64,000 nucleotides of DNA from Podarcis raffonei (GCF_027172205.1 NC_070604.1:104925851-104989850), one strand, 5' to 3'. Counted from the stretch's first letter, positions 50,155 through 62,790 are shown. Notes: a model not told the origin generated them from the letters alone. Translations and numbers: made by a program.

Positions 50155-51105
50155 ATGTTCCGCGCTACTGGCACAAATGAAAACATTACACGGTGTGGTT
50201 AAGTGCTGCTGCTGCTGTTGTTGCCATTTATAATAAAATATAATTTCTCCTTTGCTCTTTTGTGCAGGATTATGTAATGCAGAATATGATTATAATTCAC
50301 AGCTCCATATAGCAGAGAGGAATGGTGCACCAGACATTAAACCAAGCAAACTGTCTGGCTACAGAGCCCCACTTGATCGCCAACATTTCTTCCGTTAAGT
50401 AAGATCCTGGCAATGCTTCCCTGCACTTCGCATCCCTTCTCCCCTTGCAACAGAATGCCTTCCACGCTGGGCTTGCTTATCCCACCAAGCATGACCTCAG
50501 GGTATATTTTGATATCATAGTGCAGCAGCAACCGCCGTGAAACCATGTGACAAACCAAATTCAAAACAACCCAAGACAGGGATGATGAGATACATTAGCT
50601 CATGTCCAGTAATCATCACCCCTGCCAGAAAATCTCTTACCCTTTCGTCCTGATCTTTCCAGTCATCTTCCATTTCATCCCAAAAAGAGCGGCTGGAAAT
50701 ACCCGCCAGTTTTGGGTACCCAGATGATTTGACATAGCCATCCCAGTGTGGGGGGGAGGGTCCCTGCTGATACTTTCCCTGCCCCCCTTTTTTCCTTGCT
50801 CAACATTTTGAGCAGTGCCAGGAGGAGGCTGAATTTCCCACAATGCCCTTGGCCAACTGTTGCTGTGGGGCACCATGGGAAATTCAAGGGTGGGTACATC
50901 CGGGCACCCAGTCCACCAGGGACTCCTGACAAAGGAGGGGCCTCTCCTGGGGTCATCTTGCCCATGGCTGCGCATTCTCTTGAAATCGGAAACTTGGACT
51001 GTCTCAAGCAAGTGGAACCACATAGCACCTTTTCTGAGGAGCCTGCACCTGCTATATGCTATCGAGCCCAATTCAAGAAGTTAGCACGGACGTAAAAGGT
51101 CCTAA
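50155..51105. other. Intergenic stretch, no gene seen
   Basis: Overlapping chance frames on both strands at 50637-51095 without homology or splice support. Confidence 0.4.
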
Positions 51106-51108
51106 GCA

Positions 51109-51470
51109 GGGACGCAGGTGGCGCTGTGGTCTAAACCACAGAGCCTAGGGCTTGCTGATTGGAAGATCAGCAGTTTGAATCCCCGTGACGGGGTGAGCTC
51201 CCATTGCTCGGTCCCAGCTCCTGCCAACCTAGCAGTTCAAAAGCACAGCAAAGTGCAAGTAGATAAATAGGTACCACTCTGGCGGGAAGGTAAACGGCAT
51301 TTCCGTGCGCTGCTCTGGTTTGCCAGAAGTGGTTTAGTCATGCTGGCCACATGACCCGGGAGCTGTCTGCAGACAAACACCGGCTCCCTCAGCCTATAGA
51401 GCAAGATGTGCACGCAACCCCAGAGTCGTCCGTGACTGGGCCTAATGGTCAGGGGTACCTTTACCTTTAC
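51109..51470 (+). mobile_element. SINE, BovB-tailed family, diverged subfamily
   Basis: GGGACGCAGGTGGCGCTGTG, tail ...GTACCTTTACCTTTACC; imperfect duplication AAAAGGTCCTAA / AAAAAGTCCTAA. Contains the TCTGCAGACAAACACCGGCT insert of the 9888/37920 subfamily. Confidence 0.92.
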
Positions 51471-51474
51471 CTAA

Positions 51475-52960
51475 AAAGTCCTAAACAATAATGTAAGACT
51501 CGGCTATCTGAAGGAACTTCAGTCTCAACAAAAATTGATCGAGGTGTTTCATGTTTTCCTTGTAGAGTACTGGAGTACACCACATTTGATAGAATCTAGT
51601 GTTATGCTGAATTTTTCTCCTGCATTTCCCCACGCCCACTCTCACCATTCTCCATAAATGAGAAAAGAAATTGCCTTTAAAAACTATGAAACGGGAGAGA
51701 AAATGTCAGAGGTGCAGGGAGTGCAGTCCTGTTATTGTGCTTACCTTACTTTTGAGGCGAGGGGTGCCTTTCCTTTCTTTCACTCTGCCAATCATCTCAC
51801 TGGTGGTCTGCACTCTGCAGCCTTCCTAGGTGCCTGCAGTTCAAAGAAGCATTGTTGGGTGACTCCTCCTATTAGTTCCCACCCAGATGAGGAATTGTGG
51901 GCAGCCGGGGAGGCTGCAGAGTGTTGTGTAAATGTTTCCTGGGGAAGAAAAAATACACACCAATTTGGCCACCTTGCAGTGAAAGGATAACCTCAAAACT
52001 CTGCACTCACAAAAATCCTAAAGAAAGAGGCCTGAGAATGATTATTTTTTTTAAAAAAAATACAACACCTCCCAGCATTAAATACACAGTAATTCCAAAT
52101 TAAATAACTAACAATTGCTTTGCCTGTGTGTTTGGGCTATTATTTATTCAATTGCAGTCCTGGGCTCAGTGAATTCACCTAGGACACCTTCCTCAATAAT
52201 GTTCTTGTCTTCTCTTCAATGCAGCTTTTGAAAACACTGGGCATTTCCTGACTCGCTGTCATGCATCACTCTCCTTTATTGATTTAACACTCAAGCTCCT
52301 TTTATAGAATGGAAGCATTTTGGCTACCTCTGGAATATAGTTTATTCTCAATATATGCTTTGTACTCTTCTGCTGTCTCCCAGTTTGCGTGAAGATAGCA
52401 AGGGCCAGTGGTAATACAGTATAGTGAAACTTATAAGATGTCCCAAGTAATATTATCATTTCATTCTTGTAAGCTTCAGAGATGCAGGAAAGCAGGATGA
52501 AATATTTCAAATGAACATAAACAGGGGGAAAGTAAATGAAAGGCCACTCCTATGTGAGTTTACTCAGAAACAAATCCCACTGAGTTTTATTTGACTTACA
52601 TGTTATTTTTTGGAGACTTATAGCCTTGAAATCAGAATTTTCCACCCTCAGTGAATTTCTGTCACCTCAAGAAAGTTTAGCTTAAAAATAGGCTCATAAT
52701 CCTCAATGCAATCATCTCTTATTATCTTTTGCTCATGCCAAACTAATAGGAGGTTCTGGCCGGTACAGATATACTTCTTAAAATGAATTTTAAATGCAAG
52801 ACATTTTTCCTCCATATATTGTGCACTGATTTCTAGGTTCCTCTGTGGCACGTGTTGAGAGTCCGCTACCAGAGTTCAGTAGTCGTGTAAACTCTGTAGA
52901 AAGTATTTCCACAATAACCTAGTGAAAGGCCACTATTTTGCACAAAGGTAATTGCACCTA
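51475..52960. other. Intergenic stretch, no gene seen
   Basis: AT-rich and mostly unique-looking. No exon supported. Confidence 0.4.
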
Positions 52961-52962
52961 AG

Positions 52963-53323
52963 GGACGCGGGTGGCACTGTGGTCTAAACTACTGAGCCTA
53001 GGGCTTCCCAATCGGAAGGTCAGCAGTTCGAATCCCCGCAATGGGGTGAGCTCCCGTTGCTCGGTTCCAGCTCCTGTCCACCTAGCAGTTCAAAAGCCCC
53101 CCAAAAAGTGCAAGTAGATAAATAGGTACTGCTCCAACAGGAAGGTAAACGGCATTTCCGTGCGCTGCTCTGGTTCACCAGAAGCAGTTTAGTCATGCTG
53201 GCCACATGACCCAGATGCTGCCTGCAGACAAACGCCGGCTCCCTCAGCCAGTAAAACGAGATGAGCGCGCAACCCCAGAGTCATCCGTGACTGGACCTAA
53301 TGGTCAGGGAGTACCTTTACCTT
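52963..53323 (+). mobile_element. SINE, BovB-tailed family, diverged subfamily
   Basis: GGGACGCGGGTGGCACTGTG ... GTACCTTTACCTT; duplication TAATTGCACC on both sides. Has the CTGCAGACAAACGCCGGCT insert. Confidence 0.92.
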
Positions 53324-53854
53324 TAATTGCACCGAAGCTTATTGATTTCAAGTTCAGTTTTTAAGGACAATTGCTTGGTTCATTGAATAACATTTAGTGA
53401 ACCTAGCATTTAATTAAACAATAGGGTTGAATCTAGAAACTTTGCCTTCTGTGAACTCAAAGAATCATTCTGTCTACAGAAAGCTTTTGATCAAGTGGAG
53501 CGATTTCAATGGGAGAAGCCGTAAGAGACTATTCTGACTCCCCTCCCTGCTTTACCATCCAGTCTGCTGGAGAGTTCTGGTGATCTCAATAGCTTGCTCA
53601 CTATTTTATGATAATTTGGTGGATCACAATACAGGGATTTTGGATTCCCACACCCTAAAAACAAATTTAATAGTTCTAACACCTAGCAATTGGTATTAAT
53701 ATAACCTACCTCTTCCTCTGCTTAGCTTATTTGGAGGGTTTTCCCTCTGAGAAAAGCCATTTGGCATGTAGAGGATTGGCAGATAGTGCCCCAGGAGATG
53801 ACATCATAGTCGTTGTTGTGAAAGAAGTGGTGATGCCCATCCCTGTTCCTCTAC

Positions 53855-54415
53855 AGGAGGGATAGGGAGCAATTTGATTCAGATTGCATTAAAAGGCAAA
53901 TCTACCCAATTCACACTTTCTGAAATGATACATGAACTGAAGCACAGCCAATCCTTTGAAATTTGCATTTCGAGCTGCAGTTTTCCAGCCAAGTAATGTG
54001 TGCATTTAATAGGGTAAAGTGTGCATAGAAATGCACATATTCGGAACAATGATATACATGATTATTTATTTATTTATTTATTTATTTATTGATTGATTGC
54101 ATACCTATCCCACCCTTATGAAAATTCATAAGCATTTTAGCGAGAATTTCTCCCAATAGACACATTTTTATACGCAGTTTTGGCAAATATATACTTTTTT
54201 TGCACTAATTTAATGCAACTGTGTTCGTTATTTTCACATAGGTGCATTAACACGCACACTTCCAAACCCTGATAAATATATTTTAGTACATGTTGCTTGG
54301 CTGGAGAAACACATTGCAAAATTCAGGAAAGTGCAAATTTGTAAGGATGGAGGTGTTTGGTTGGTACATTGTTAAAGAAATTGTGGATCTGGTAGCCATT
54401 AAGTGCGAACTGAAT
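53855..54415. repeat. Unclassified dispersed repeat
   Basis: GGGAGCAATTTGATTCAGAT, GCAGTTTTCCAGCCAAGTAA, AAATGCACATATTCGG; includes (TTTA)n 54063-54090. Relatives at 4480 and 15590. Confidence 0.45.
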
Positions 54416-54419
54416 CTAA

Positions 54420-54530
54420 TTGCTCCCCTATCCCTTCTCCCAGCTATAGCAAGAGATGCTGGGGATTGAACCTAGGATCCTCTGTACGCAAGGCAGATTC
54501 TCTACCACTGAGCTATGGCACTTCCACAAA
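54420..54530 (-). repeat. tRNA-headed SINE fragment
   Basis: Minus strand: GCCATAGCTCAGTGGTAGAG, GGATCCTAGGTTCAATCCCC (B box). Confidence 0.6.
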
Positions 54531-54924
54531 TTAATGCTGCTCCCACCACCATGACTTTATAGTGCTTCAATCTATCACACACGTACACCATAACCATCCT
54601 CTGTTTCGACTGTCATTGCTTCTTGTGTAATACTGGTGCCAAGATCCTCTGCTGCTGTTGCCTTTGGGGCATTTTGCTAGTTAATAAATATAACTGAAAG
54701 CACTGATTAATTCATTGGTACAATTTTATGGTTAGTAATCATGGATATTAAAGTGATTTGTGAACAGGCTTTAATCAGGGCTGTTTGGCTTTGGAACGGA
54801 TACACAGTGCTGATGAGTTTTCGGCAAACAGTCTCCCGATTTGGGAGTTTCATAGCTTTTAATTCCATGCTGCCTTCCTACCCCAAAATGATACATGATA
54901 GCTCAAAAGAATATCTTCATTAAA

Positions 54925-55274
54925 AGGTGAAGGGACCCCTGACCATTAGCTCCAGTCGTGACTGACTCTGGGGTTGCGGCACTCATCTCGCTTTATTGGC
55001 CGAGGGAGCCGGCGTACAGCTTCCAGGTCATGTGGCCAGCATGACTAAGCCGCTTCTGGCGAACCAGAGCAGCGCACGGAAACGCCGTTTACCTTCCCGC
55101 CGGAGCGGTACCTATTTATCTACTTGCACTTTGACGTGCTTTCAGACTGCTAGGTTGGCAGGAGCAGGGACCGAGCAACGGGAGCTCACTCCATCACAGG
55201 GATTCGAACCGTCGACCTTCTGATCGGCAAGTCCTAGGCTCTGTGGTTTAACCCACAGCGCCACCCGCGTCCCT
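54925..55274 (-). mobile_element. SINE, BovB-tailed family
   Basis: Complete antisense copy with duplication TATCTTCATT on both sides. Confidence 0.93.
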
Positions 55275-55514
55275 ATCTTCATTGGTTAACCTTTTTAAAA
55301 AAATGATTACCTGGATGGAGACATTGTGTATTAGTAGCAACAACAACAATTATAACCCAAACTGATTATAGCCAAAAAGCAGAAAAAGAAAAGAGGTAAA
55401 CAAACAATCTCAGAAGCATATTAAGTGCAATAGTACTAGTTTTCTTTCAAATATTAGCTTGTTTTCATGTGTGAATGCTCACCATAGCCAATCACAAATG
55501 AACAACCACACCCT

Positions 55515-55665
55515 AGGCCAGCGGTTCACAACCTGTGGGTCCCCAGAAGTTGTTGGACTACAACTCCCATCATCCCTGAGCTCTGGCCTTGCTAGCTAGG
55601 GGTGATGGGAGTTGTAGTTCAACAACATCTGGGGACCCACAGGTAGAGAAAGGCTGCCCTAGGCC
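55515..55665. repeat. Palindromic MITE
   Basis: AACCTGTGGGTCCCCAGAAGTTGTTGGACTACAACTCCC and its inverse GGGAGTTGTAGTTCAACAAC...GGGGACCCACAGGT. Confidence 0.75.
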
Positions 55666-55669
55666 AACC

Positions 55670-57170
55670 CCAACCTCTCTCACCACCAAAAGAACACATG
55701 TGAATAGCAGGGAACCTGCACAAGCGACCCTGACACAAAACCCCACACATATATTAAGTAAAACAGAAACATTGCCACCTGACCCCCACCCCCACTCACC
55801 TTTTCCATCTCTTTCCCCCTTTTCTTCCTAATATAACACTAATGTCTCAACAAATGAAACTGGTCTGTAAAATGTTACTTGGGGGAAAAAGAGAGAGAGA
55901 CATTGCTCATACTTTTGTAAACCAATAAAATATTTAATAATGATCATAATCATAATAATAGATTAGCTTGTGTGGCGTCTCAGTTCTGAACATAGTGGTC
56001 ATGATCCCAAGGAAAGGGAGTTGAGTGCAAATGAATGCTGCACTCGAGTTTTCCATAGGGGGCGGGGAATCAGATCCCAGAGCTGGGATTGTGTCCAGTT
56101 ATCTCCGTTACATGGATCGTCTGCTTTTGGGTAAAGAAGAAAGATGCCAATGGTTGGGTTCAGCTCCCCATCCCTAATTCCAGATTCACTTTGGAAGAGG
56201 CGCCGATCAGCACCGTTTAAGAGAATTTTACTGCAGTTGTTTGATCACAGTTCAAGCCCATGCACCATAATCTATGCATTAGAATTTGTACATTTAATGC
56301 AGCTCTTGTGTCTTCTTATCATTCTTTTTAGTGATGGGTTTTCCATATTTTTGGTGACGAGTAAGCGGCCACCTCAGAAACGAAGGAAGAGGAGGATGTG
56401 GAGAAGACAGCAAGATTACAAGACAGCAAAATGACAACGGTCACTGAATAGAACAAACCAAAATGGTAACAGAAAACAATTGAAGTCTGGGTTGTATTTA
56501 GCCAAGTCCTACTCAGAATACAACCAATGAAATAAATCAACCTAACTTAGTCGTATCCATTAATTAGCTTAAATGGTAGGACTAGCGTTGACTAACAACC
56601 TTTGTGGTAGGAAGGGCCCAATAGCTACATAGAAATTGCCCATCTGAATGCAAGAAGTTGTGTGGTGTGTTTGTGTGTGTATAGGTGCAGGGGAGCAAAG
56701 TTTTATTTGAAACACCTCCTTAAATTTAAAATTAGCAAACTGGTGTGTTTTGTTCCCATGACGGATTGTTTTGTTTTCGTGCAATCCATAGGGGAAAGAA
56801 CTTGCAGACTAAGGAAGAAAAGTTCCAGGAGCAAGTCAAACACACAATTAGCAGAGAGATTGATGATGGTCTCTAATCTGCCAGCTCCCATTCCTTGGGA
56901 AGGGAAATGCACAGTTTGGTTTAAAAGTGATCTGGGAAACATTTGTGAAGAGATTGTATTGGGTGCACCGCCGGAGCCATTTTAGCGCTTAGACTAAGGT
57001 TGTTCCCAAGACTTCTGTGATGAAACATGTGGATTGGACTGGAACTTAAATGCTAAATAAATGTTTTGAGGGTGGAGCTCTATTGGCAGGCGCACCAATG
57101 TATTTTAGCCTGGAATGCATCACCTGTGATGCTGCTAATGCAGGATAGCCACAGATAATCACAGTAGCAC
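55670..57170. other. Intergenic stretch, no gene seen
   Basis: Several short chance frames; no homology recognised. Confidence 0.4.
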
Positions 57171-57171
57171 A

Positions 57172-57312
57172 GTGGACAGAGCTGGGCATTGACTGCAGAC
57201 ACCTGGGTTCATATCCTCCTACTCAGCTGTGAAGCCAACTGAGCGACCTTGGCCCAGTGACAATTTTTCAGCCCAATCTACCTTCTAGGGCTGTTGTGAG
57301 AATAAAATGGGA
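57172..57312 (+). repeat. Old tRNA-headed SINE
   Basis: GTAGCACAGTGGACAGAGCT and ACACCTGGGTTCATATCCTC mimic A and B boxes; then TAGGGCTGTTGTGAGAATAA. Confidence 0.5.
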
Positions 57313-57382
57313 TTCTTCTTCTCCTTCTTCTTTTTCACCTTCTTCTTCTTTGGCTATCGCTAGTAATCAAGTAAGAAGAGAA

Positions 57383-57628
57383 GAACAAGAGTTTGGATTT
57401 GATATCCCGCTTTATCACTCCCCTTCAGGAGTCTCAAAGCGGCTAACATTCTCCTTTCCCTTCCTCCCCCACAACAAACACTCTGTGAGGTGAGTGGGGC
57501 TGAGAGACTTCAAAGAAGTGTGACTGACCCAAGGTCACCCAGCAGCTGCATGTGGAGGAGCAGAGATGCGAACCCGGTTCCCCAGATTACGAGTCTATCG
57601 CTCTTAACCACTACACCACACTGGCTTA
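57383..57628 (-). mobile_element. tRNA-derived SINE (second family)
   Basis: Near-identical relative of 22658-22906: AAGAGTTTGGATTTGATATC...ACCACTACACCACACTGGCT, antisense. Confidence 0.88.
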
Positions 57629-57629
57629 T

Positions 57630-58620
57630 GTAAGATTGTCTTCCATAAACGCGGTTTTAAAAGTGAGTCTGTAAGTGACTGTGGAGGCCAATTCTGGATC
57701 CACACGTCCTTCCACAGTGGGGACATAGATTTCCAGGCAGGAGTTGATAATGGTGAGAGTTTGCCAAACGTGCCTTCCTCTTAGTGCATTTCTCCCTTTC
57801 ATCCTGAGTTTGAGCATCTTCAAAACCCACGACACCTTTGGTAAAAGCTGTACTCCAACTGGAGCATTCGCAGGCCAGTGTTTCCCAGTTGTCGGTGTTT
57901 ATACTACATTTTTAAAGATTTGCCTTGAGAGAGTCTTTGAACCTCTTTTGTTGACCACCAGCATTACACTTACCATTTTTAAGTTCGGAATAGAGTAGTT
58001 GCTTTGGAAGACGATGATCAGGCATCTGCACAACACGACCAGTTCAACAAAGTTGATGTTGAAGAATCATTGCTTTGACCAATTTGTACTGACTTGTCAG
58101 ACCAGCCAAGGTGTGTTGCTTGTGTGTAGTTATTAATTCTAGTATTATAAATAATTATACTGTGCGGGGAGGGTTACTGTTTTCATTTATCATTACGGTA
58201 TGTATTTTTGTGTTTTCATATTGTAAAGTGTCCTGTGATCTTTGGATGAAGGGTGGCATAGAAAATAAATAAATAAAATAAAATAAGTAAGTCTGAAAAG
58301 CTGGAAAATATATCTGATACTTTAGCTAATGTCACCTTAACTTAAGAAAACTGAGGGGCAGTTTAAAATTTTGATTTTCTAGTCCTACACTCCACTTGAC
58401 AGCCTTCTCCCGCTTACTTTTAAGAGGGCTTTTAATAATGTTTCCAAATATATTCCTTTTTTATACTACACCTGCCCAAAGTGGGGGGGGGACCAGCAGT
58501 ACCAAAAAATCCTTATCCTCCCAAACTCTAAAATGTTTCCTTAACGGCCAGCGTAAAAAAATAATAATCATAATAATAAAAAAGTGGAAGAGACACAACA
58601 CGGCTAAAAACCGGAACAGA
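57630..58620. other. Upstream flank of RHOQ
   Basis: AT-rich; no gene seen. (AATA)n around 58262-58285. Confidence 0.4.
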
Positions 58621-59723
58621 TTGCGGCAGCCTTAACTTAGTGTCCTCCAGCTGCTTCCCACACCTGGCCGAGGCTGCTGGGAGTTGTAGTGCCAATGCAG
58701 CTGGACGAGGGCGCCCGGTTGGAGGAGGCTGCGTGGAAGTTCCGAGGATTTATCGATTACATCATCGCCGGGGAAAGCGCGTTGCAAAAAAAAAAAAAAA
58801 AAAAAAAAGGGAAAGGGAAAACTGTGGACGCTTCTCGGCGCTGTCGGCTCTTTGGAGAGGAACCCTCAGCTGCTCTCCGGCAGCGATTCGGCATCGCTCC
58901 TCCTTTCTCCGCTCCAGCTAGTCGGAGGTGGCGGCAGCAGCAGCAGCAGCAATAGGACGGCGGGCGGGCTCGTTCCTTTCCCCTTTATTTATTTATTTTT
59001 CGGAGAAGTGGCGTTTGCAGCCCGGGGTGGGGAGGGAGGAGTGTGTGCGTAAAGATCCGGCCGCTCCGGAAAGTCAAAGTGGGCTCAGCGCAGTTCCTCT
59101 CTCCGGGAAAAGGGGAGAGCGGGCCTTCCCTCCGCCGAAGGAGGAGGCGGGCGGCTCGGCTGTTGTTTCGCCGCCGCGCGTTTTTTGTTTTACGCGGCGC
59201 CAGGGAAGCCCCCCTCGCCCTCGCCATCGGGGCGCAGCGCCGCGGAGAGCCGGCGCCGCGGTGCGGATTGTGCGCGCACGGCGCCCAACTAGTTCCTCTT
59301 TCCGCCGGGCAGCCGCCGCCGCCGGAGACACTCGGTCATCGTGCCCGCCGGAGGAGGAAAATCCCTGCCAGCCAAGTTTGGCACCGGCGGGGAGGGCGAC
59401 GGCGAGGCGGCGCAGGGAAGGAGGGAGGGCGAGCCGAGAAGAAATGCCAGCGCCTGTGATTTGTGGCTGAGCTGCTCCCCGGCTGCCAGCCAAGCCGCCC
59501 GCTTCGCCCACCGCTGGCTCCCCTCGCCTGGCACCGATGCGCCCCCCCCCCCGAGGGTCGTCTCCTGCGCCCTTTGCTGCGCGGCGCCCTGTGATCTCCG
59601 CGCCTCGACCACCCTCGACGGCGTCGTTCTTCGCCCCGCTCAGCGCACTTTTATCCTTATTATTATTATTGGAAAGGGGGGGTCTCTTTTTTTCCTCGCC
59701 GACTGTTCCCCCTCCTTCCTAAA

Positions 59724-59795
59724 ATGACGATCGGTTTGGGAAGCTCCTTCTCATCATCATGGCCAACGGGACGGGGGCGGCGACGGTCATGCTGA
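59724..59795 (+). promoter_or_regulatory. Overlapping upstream ORF in RHOQ leader
   Basis: ATG at 59724 (A at -3) opens an out-of-frame reading frame of 23 codons that ends at TGA 59793-59795, inside the RHOQ coding sequence. Such overlapping upstream ORFs commonly reduce translation of the main frame. Relevance depends on the transcript including this part of the leader. Confidence 0.45.
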
Positions 59796-59906
59796 AATGC
59801 GTGGTGGTGGGCGACGGGGCGGTGGGCAAAACCTGCCTGCTGATGAGCTACGCCAACGACGCCTTCCCGGAGGAATACGTGCCCACCGTCTTTGACCATT
59901 ACGCAG
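59759..59906 (+). CDS. RHOQ: RHOQ coding exon 1
   Basis: ATG at 59759-59761 in a moderate context (atcATGG), 148 coding bases, donor gtaaac after 59906. It carries the P-loop and effector loop. The start was chosen because residues from [10 protein letters not shown] onward match TC10 and no in-frame ATG precedes it closely. Confidence 0.95.
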
Positions 59907-60403
59907 GTAAACGCGCGTCTCGCCGGGAAGTGCTGAGTAAGTAAGGGCGCTCCGGCTCCGCCACCCTCTTCTCCGCCCGCCCCCCCCCCCAGCTTCCAGC
60001 ACCCCAGAAGCAGCAGCAACAGAGCCCAGCAACTTCAGTGAAAACTTTTCCCTTTCCCTAATTCTGCTCTCCTATCCCCCCTCCCTTCCCCCCTCTTTTC
60101 TCCTGTCTTCTTGTAAAGCAGAGGCTGCGTTTATTTTTATTTCTTGGGGGGTGGGACGACTCGTGTTTGCAATCCCGGGGATCCCCGACGCCCTCCTTTT
60201 TTGCAAAAGGAAAGCAACTCAAAATGACTCCTCTAAAGCGCACTCCTCTTCGGCCCCCCCCCCCACCTCAATTGGAGGGGTCTGGTTGTGGAAGAGTGGA
60301 AGGGGGGAAGGACGGTTTGGGACTGCAGATGCCTGACCACTCCAAAATTGTCGCATTTTATACATATATATACGTGTGTGTGTGTGTAAAGGGACTGGAA
60401 TAG

Positions 60404-60435
<32 letters not shown>

Positions 60436-61013
60436 TATTTAATTGGTGGGGGCAGAATAGGGAGGCGAATTGCCGTTATGACAGGAGCAAGGATTTAATC
60501 CATGCCGGATAGGACCTTGATAAACTGCAACTGAAAGTTGGGGAGCAAATGGGACAGGTTAAATGGGGGGGCCAACCCAACACCCCCTCACTAGCCTTTG
60601 AAGTCCTGTTATGAGCACATGATGTACAGTATGTGTATTGACACACACACAAAAACAAGGGCACCTTTTTGTAGGCTGCAGCATGTTAATGGGGAGTCTA
60701 GTTCTGTTTTGCTCCATCACAAAAGTGCTTCGAAAGTGTATATCTGGGCAGAGACAGGGATCATTGCTATTTTTAAAAGGCTGCCTACCCATTTGAGTTG
60801 TCTGTGCTTTTTTTTTTTAATTTTTGAGTTTGGGAGAGTAATTGAATCCACTTGTTTGCTCCTTGGTCTGGTGAGGAAAGAGGGAGCTTGAGAGAGAGAG
60901 TGTGTGTGTGTTTCTCTGGGGCCCCTGCCTGATATTCTCTTTCTCTCCTTGCAGTCAGTGTGACAGTCGGTGGCAAGCAGTATCTTCTGGGGCTATATGA
61001 CACTGCAGGACAG
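59759..61013 (+). CDS. RHOQ: RHOQ (TC10) Rho GTPase, first two coding exons
   Basis: Small GTPase of the Cdc42/TC10 group. RHOQ acts at the plasma membrane and lipid rafts in insulin-stimulated GLUT4 traffic and in actin control. Exon 1 59759-59906 and exon 2 60955-61013 (acceptor ccttgcag, donor gtaagg) encode the first 69 residues: [14 protein letters not shown], the P-loop GDGAVGKT (residues 18-25), the effector loop [10 protein letters not shown], and DTAGQ at the end of exon 2. The frame joins across the intron as [11 protein letters not shown], as in human RHOQ. The N-terminus is slightly longer than human (about 205 aa in total). The remaining exons are outside the window. RHOQ rather than RHOJ or CDC42 is chosen from the N-terminus, the [20 protein letters not shown] stretch and the TMEM247 neighbour. 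Confidence 0.95.
60955..61013 (+). CDS. RHOQ: RHOQ coding exon 2
   Basis: A 59-bp exon between ctccttgcag and gtaaggg encoding [19 protein letters not shown], which covers the interswitch and the DTAGQ motif. Frame and length agree with the TC10/CDC42 exon layout. Confidence 0.95.
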
Positions 61014-61850
61014 GTAAGGGCTTCCCCCCCCCCAACCCAGCAGCTTCAAAGCAACAGGGTGGGTTGCCTTTTAAAAGGGGGGAAATAAAAAGTGATCGGC
61101 ATATGGTGTTTTCCAAAGCTTGAGCTCTGTTCATGCTTACTTGCACACGGTGAATTATTCAAGGACTGCCGTTTATGTTGAGGTGTCTCAATACAGCAGC
61201 TTGTAATAATTGCCTCATTTACTGCCTTGTCGCAGATCTTTGGAGAATGGATCGCCCTTCCCCCAGTATTTTAAAATACTATTATTTCAAAAATCAATAA
61301 TTGCAAGCAGCCGATTTTGTGATCCCAACTCCTATCACCCAGGGAAAAACAACCAGCCTTGTGAGATACTTTATTTTTAGTTCCAAATGGCTGGGTCCTC
61401 TTTTGAGTTCTGCCTTGCTTCTCATTGGTGGACGGGCAACATGAGCCTCTGGCTCTGATTGGAGAATAATGGCATCATCTAATGTTATGGGAAGGCATTT
61501 TGTCTGATTGTGTTTATTATGGCCCCAGGGACACATTGCTTCCCATCCTGAAATCATTCTTTTGAGTCAAAACATTTGCAAGGAATGACTGAATAGTTTT
61601 GGAGCACAGCAGAGAGGGGAGGTTTCTCCCTCTGTTTCAAATTTGTCTGCGCAGGAGAAGGAAAACAACAAGAAGAGATCCCAAACTACAGCTTTTGCAT
61701 CCAGAGCAGACATGAGGAATAGTACTGTTGCCAGTTTGCTAGTGCTTGTTGGTTTGCATTATTTTAGCCGTAATGGGCTGGACGCAGACTTTCCTCTACT
61801 TAAAAGTAGACATCCTCATGGGACTTAAGGTCAAGTCCTATTCATTTCAG
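61014..61850. other. RHOQ intron 2
   Basis: No exon or clear repeat before the MITE at 61855. Confidence 0.5.
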
Positions 61851-61854
61851 TTCT

Positions 61855-62371
61855 GGGGCTGGGCGATATATCAATATATCATCCAAAACTGGTTTGAAGT
61901 CCATGTTGTGATACTGGTTTCATAATTTTTGACCTGGCAGTATATTGTGAATCATATGTGTGTGTGCTATGCAAAAAATCACGATGCAGGAGAACCCGTG
62001 AAGCTGGTCAATGCCTCTACAGTACAGTGGTACCTCAGGTTACAGACGCTTCAGGTTACAGACGCTTCAGGTTACAGACTCCGCTAACCCAGAAATAGTA
62101 CTTCGGGTTAAGACCTTTGCTTCAGGATAAGAACAGAAATTGTGCAGCGGCGGCAGCAGCGGGAGGCCTCATTAGCTAAAGTGGTACTTCAGGTTAAGAA
62201 CAGTTTCAGGTTAAGAATGGACCTCCAGAACGAATTAATAATAAGTTCTTAACCCGAGGTACCACTGTACGTAGGTCCATACTTATTTCATACATCATGA
62301 TATATCAGTATATTGTGACGTTTAAGCTGGTGATATACCACGACGTTGAAAACCAGATATCACCCAACCCT
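61855..62371. mobile_element. MITE with inverted ends, split by a Tigger MITE
   Basis: Left GGGGCTGGGCGATATATCAA and right CCAGATATCACCCAACCC are inverse to each other. TATATC/GATATA runs in both halves. Confidence 0.65.
62025..62267 (+). mobile_element. pogo/Tigger-like MITE
   Basis: CAGTGGTACCTCAGGTTACA ... TTAACCCGAGGTACCACTG with TA at 62023-62024 and 62268-62269. Confidence 0.9.
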
Positions 62372-62524
62372 ACTCCATTATCAGCATGACTAAGGCTGCA
62401 ATCCTAACCCATTTACCTGGGAGTTCAGTGGAACTTCTTAGTAGACATGGTTAAGATAATAGCCTCATTAATCCAGCCCATAGGTACTCATCTTCTGTGG
62501 TATCGAATCGTAACTTGATATTGA

Positions 62525-62743
62525 ACCAGACAGAGGGCCTTCTTGGTAGTGGCACCCACCCTGTGGAACACCCTCCCTTCAGATGTGAAGGAAATAAGCA
62601 GCTATCCTATCTTTAAAAGACATCTGAAGGCAGCCCTGTTCAGGGAAGTTTTTAATATTTAATGCTGTACTGTTTTTAACATTTGATTGGGAGCCGCGCA
62701 GGGTGGCTGGGGAAACTCAGCCAGATGGGCAGGGTATAAATAA

Positions 62744-62787
<44 letters not shown>

Positions 62788-62790
62788 GCC
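62525..62790 (+). mobile_element. L3/CR1-like LINE 3' end
   Basis: CCAGACAGAGGGCCTTCTTG, CATCTGAAGGCAGCCCTGTT, GGCAGGGTATAAATAAATTA with (ATT)n 62746-62787. Confidence 0.85.

Larger units (their letters stand above)
58640..60060 (+). promoter_or_regulatory. RHOQ: RHOQ CpG island, promoter and 5' leader
   Basis: An abrupt GC- and CpG-rich block with GC boxes and (GCC/GCA)n runs around coding exon 1, unlike the AT-rich flanks. This is the usual promoter of a housekeeping-type gene. No clear TATA box or unique start site is visible. A poly-A/GA run lies at 58787-58820. Confidence 0.8.

Noticed and set aside
50637-51095. Overlapping open frames on both strands
   Set aside because: No similarity, no splice sites in frame, next to a SINE.
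58928-59511. Several long frames on both strands upstream of RHOQ
   Set aside because: CpG-island sequence has few stops; composition is Arg/Pro/Ala noise and no frame joins RHOQ.
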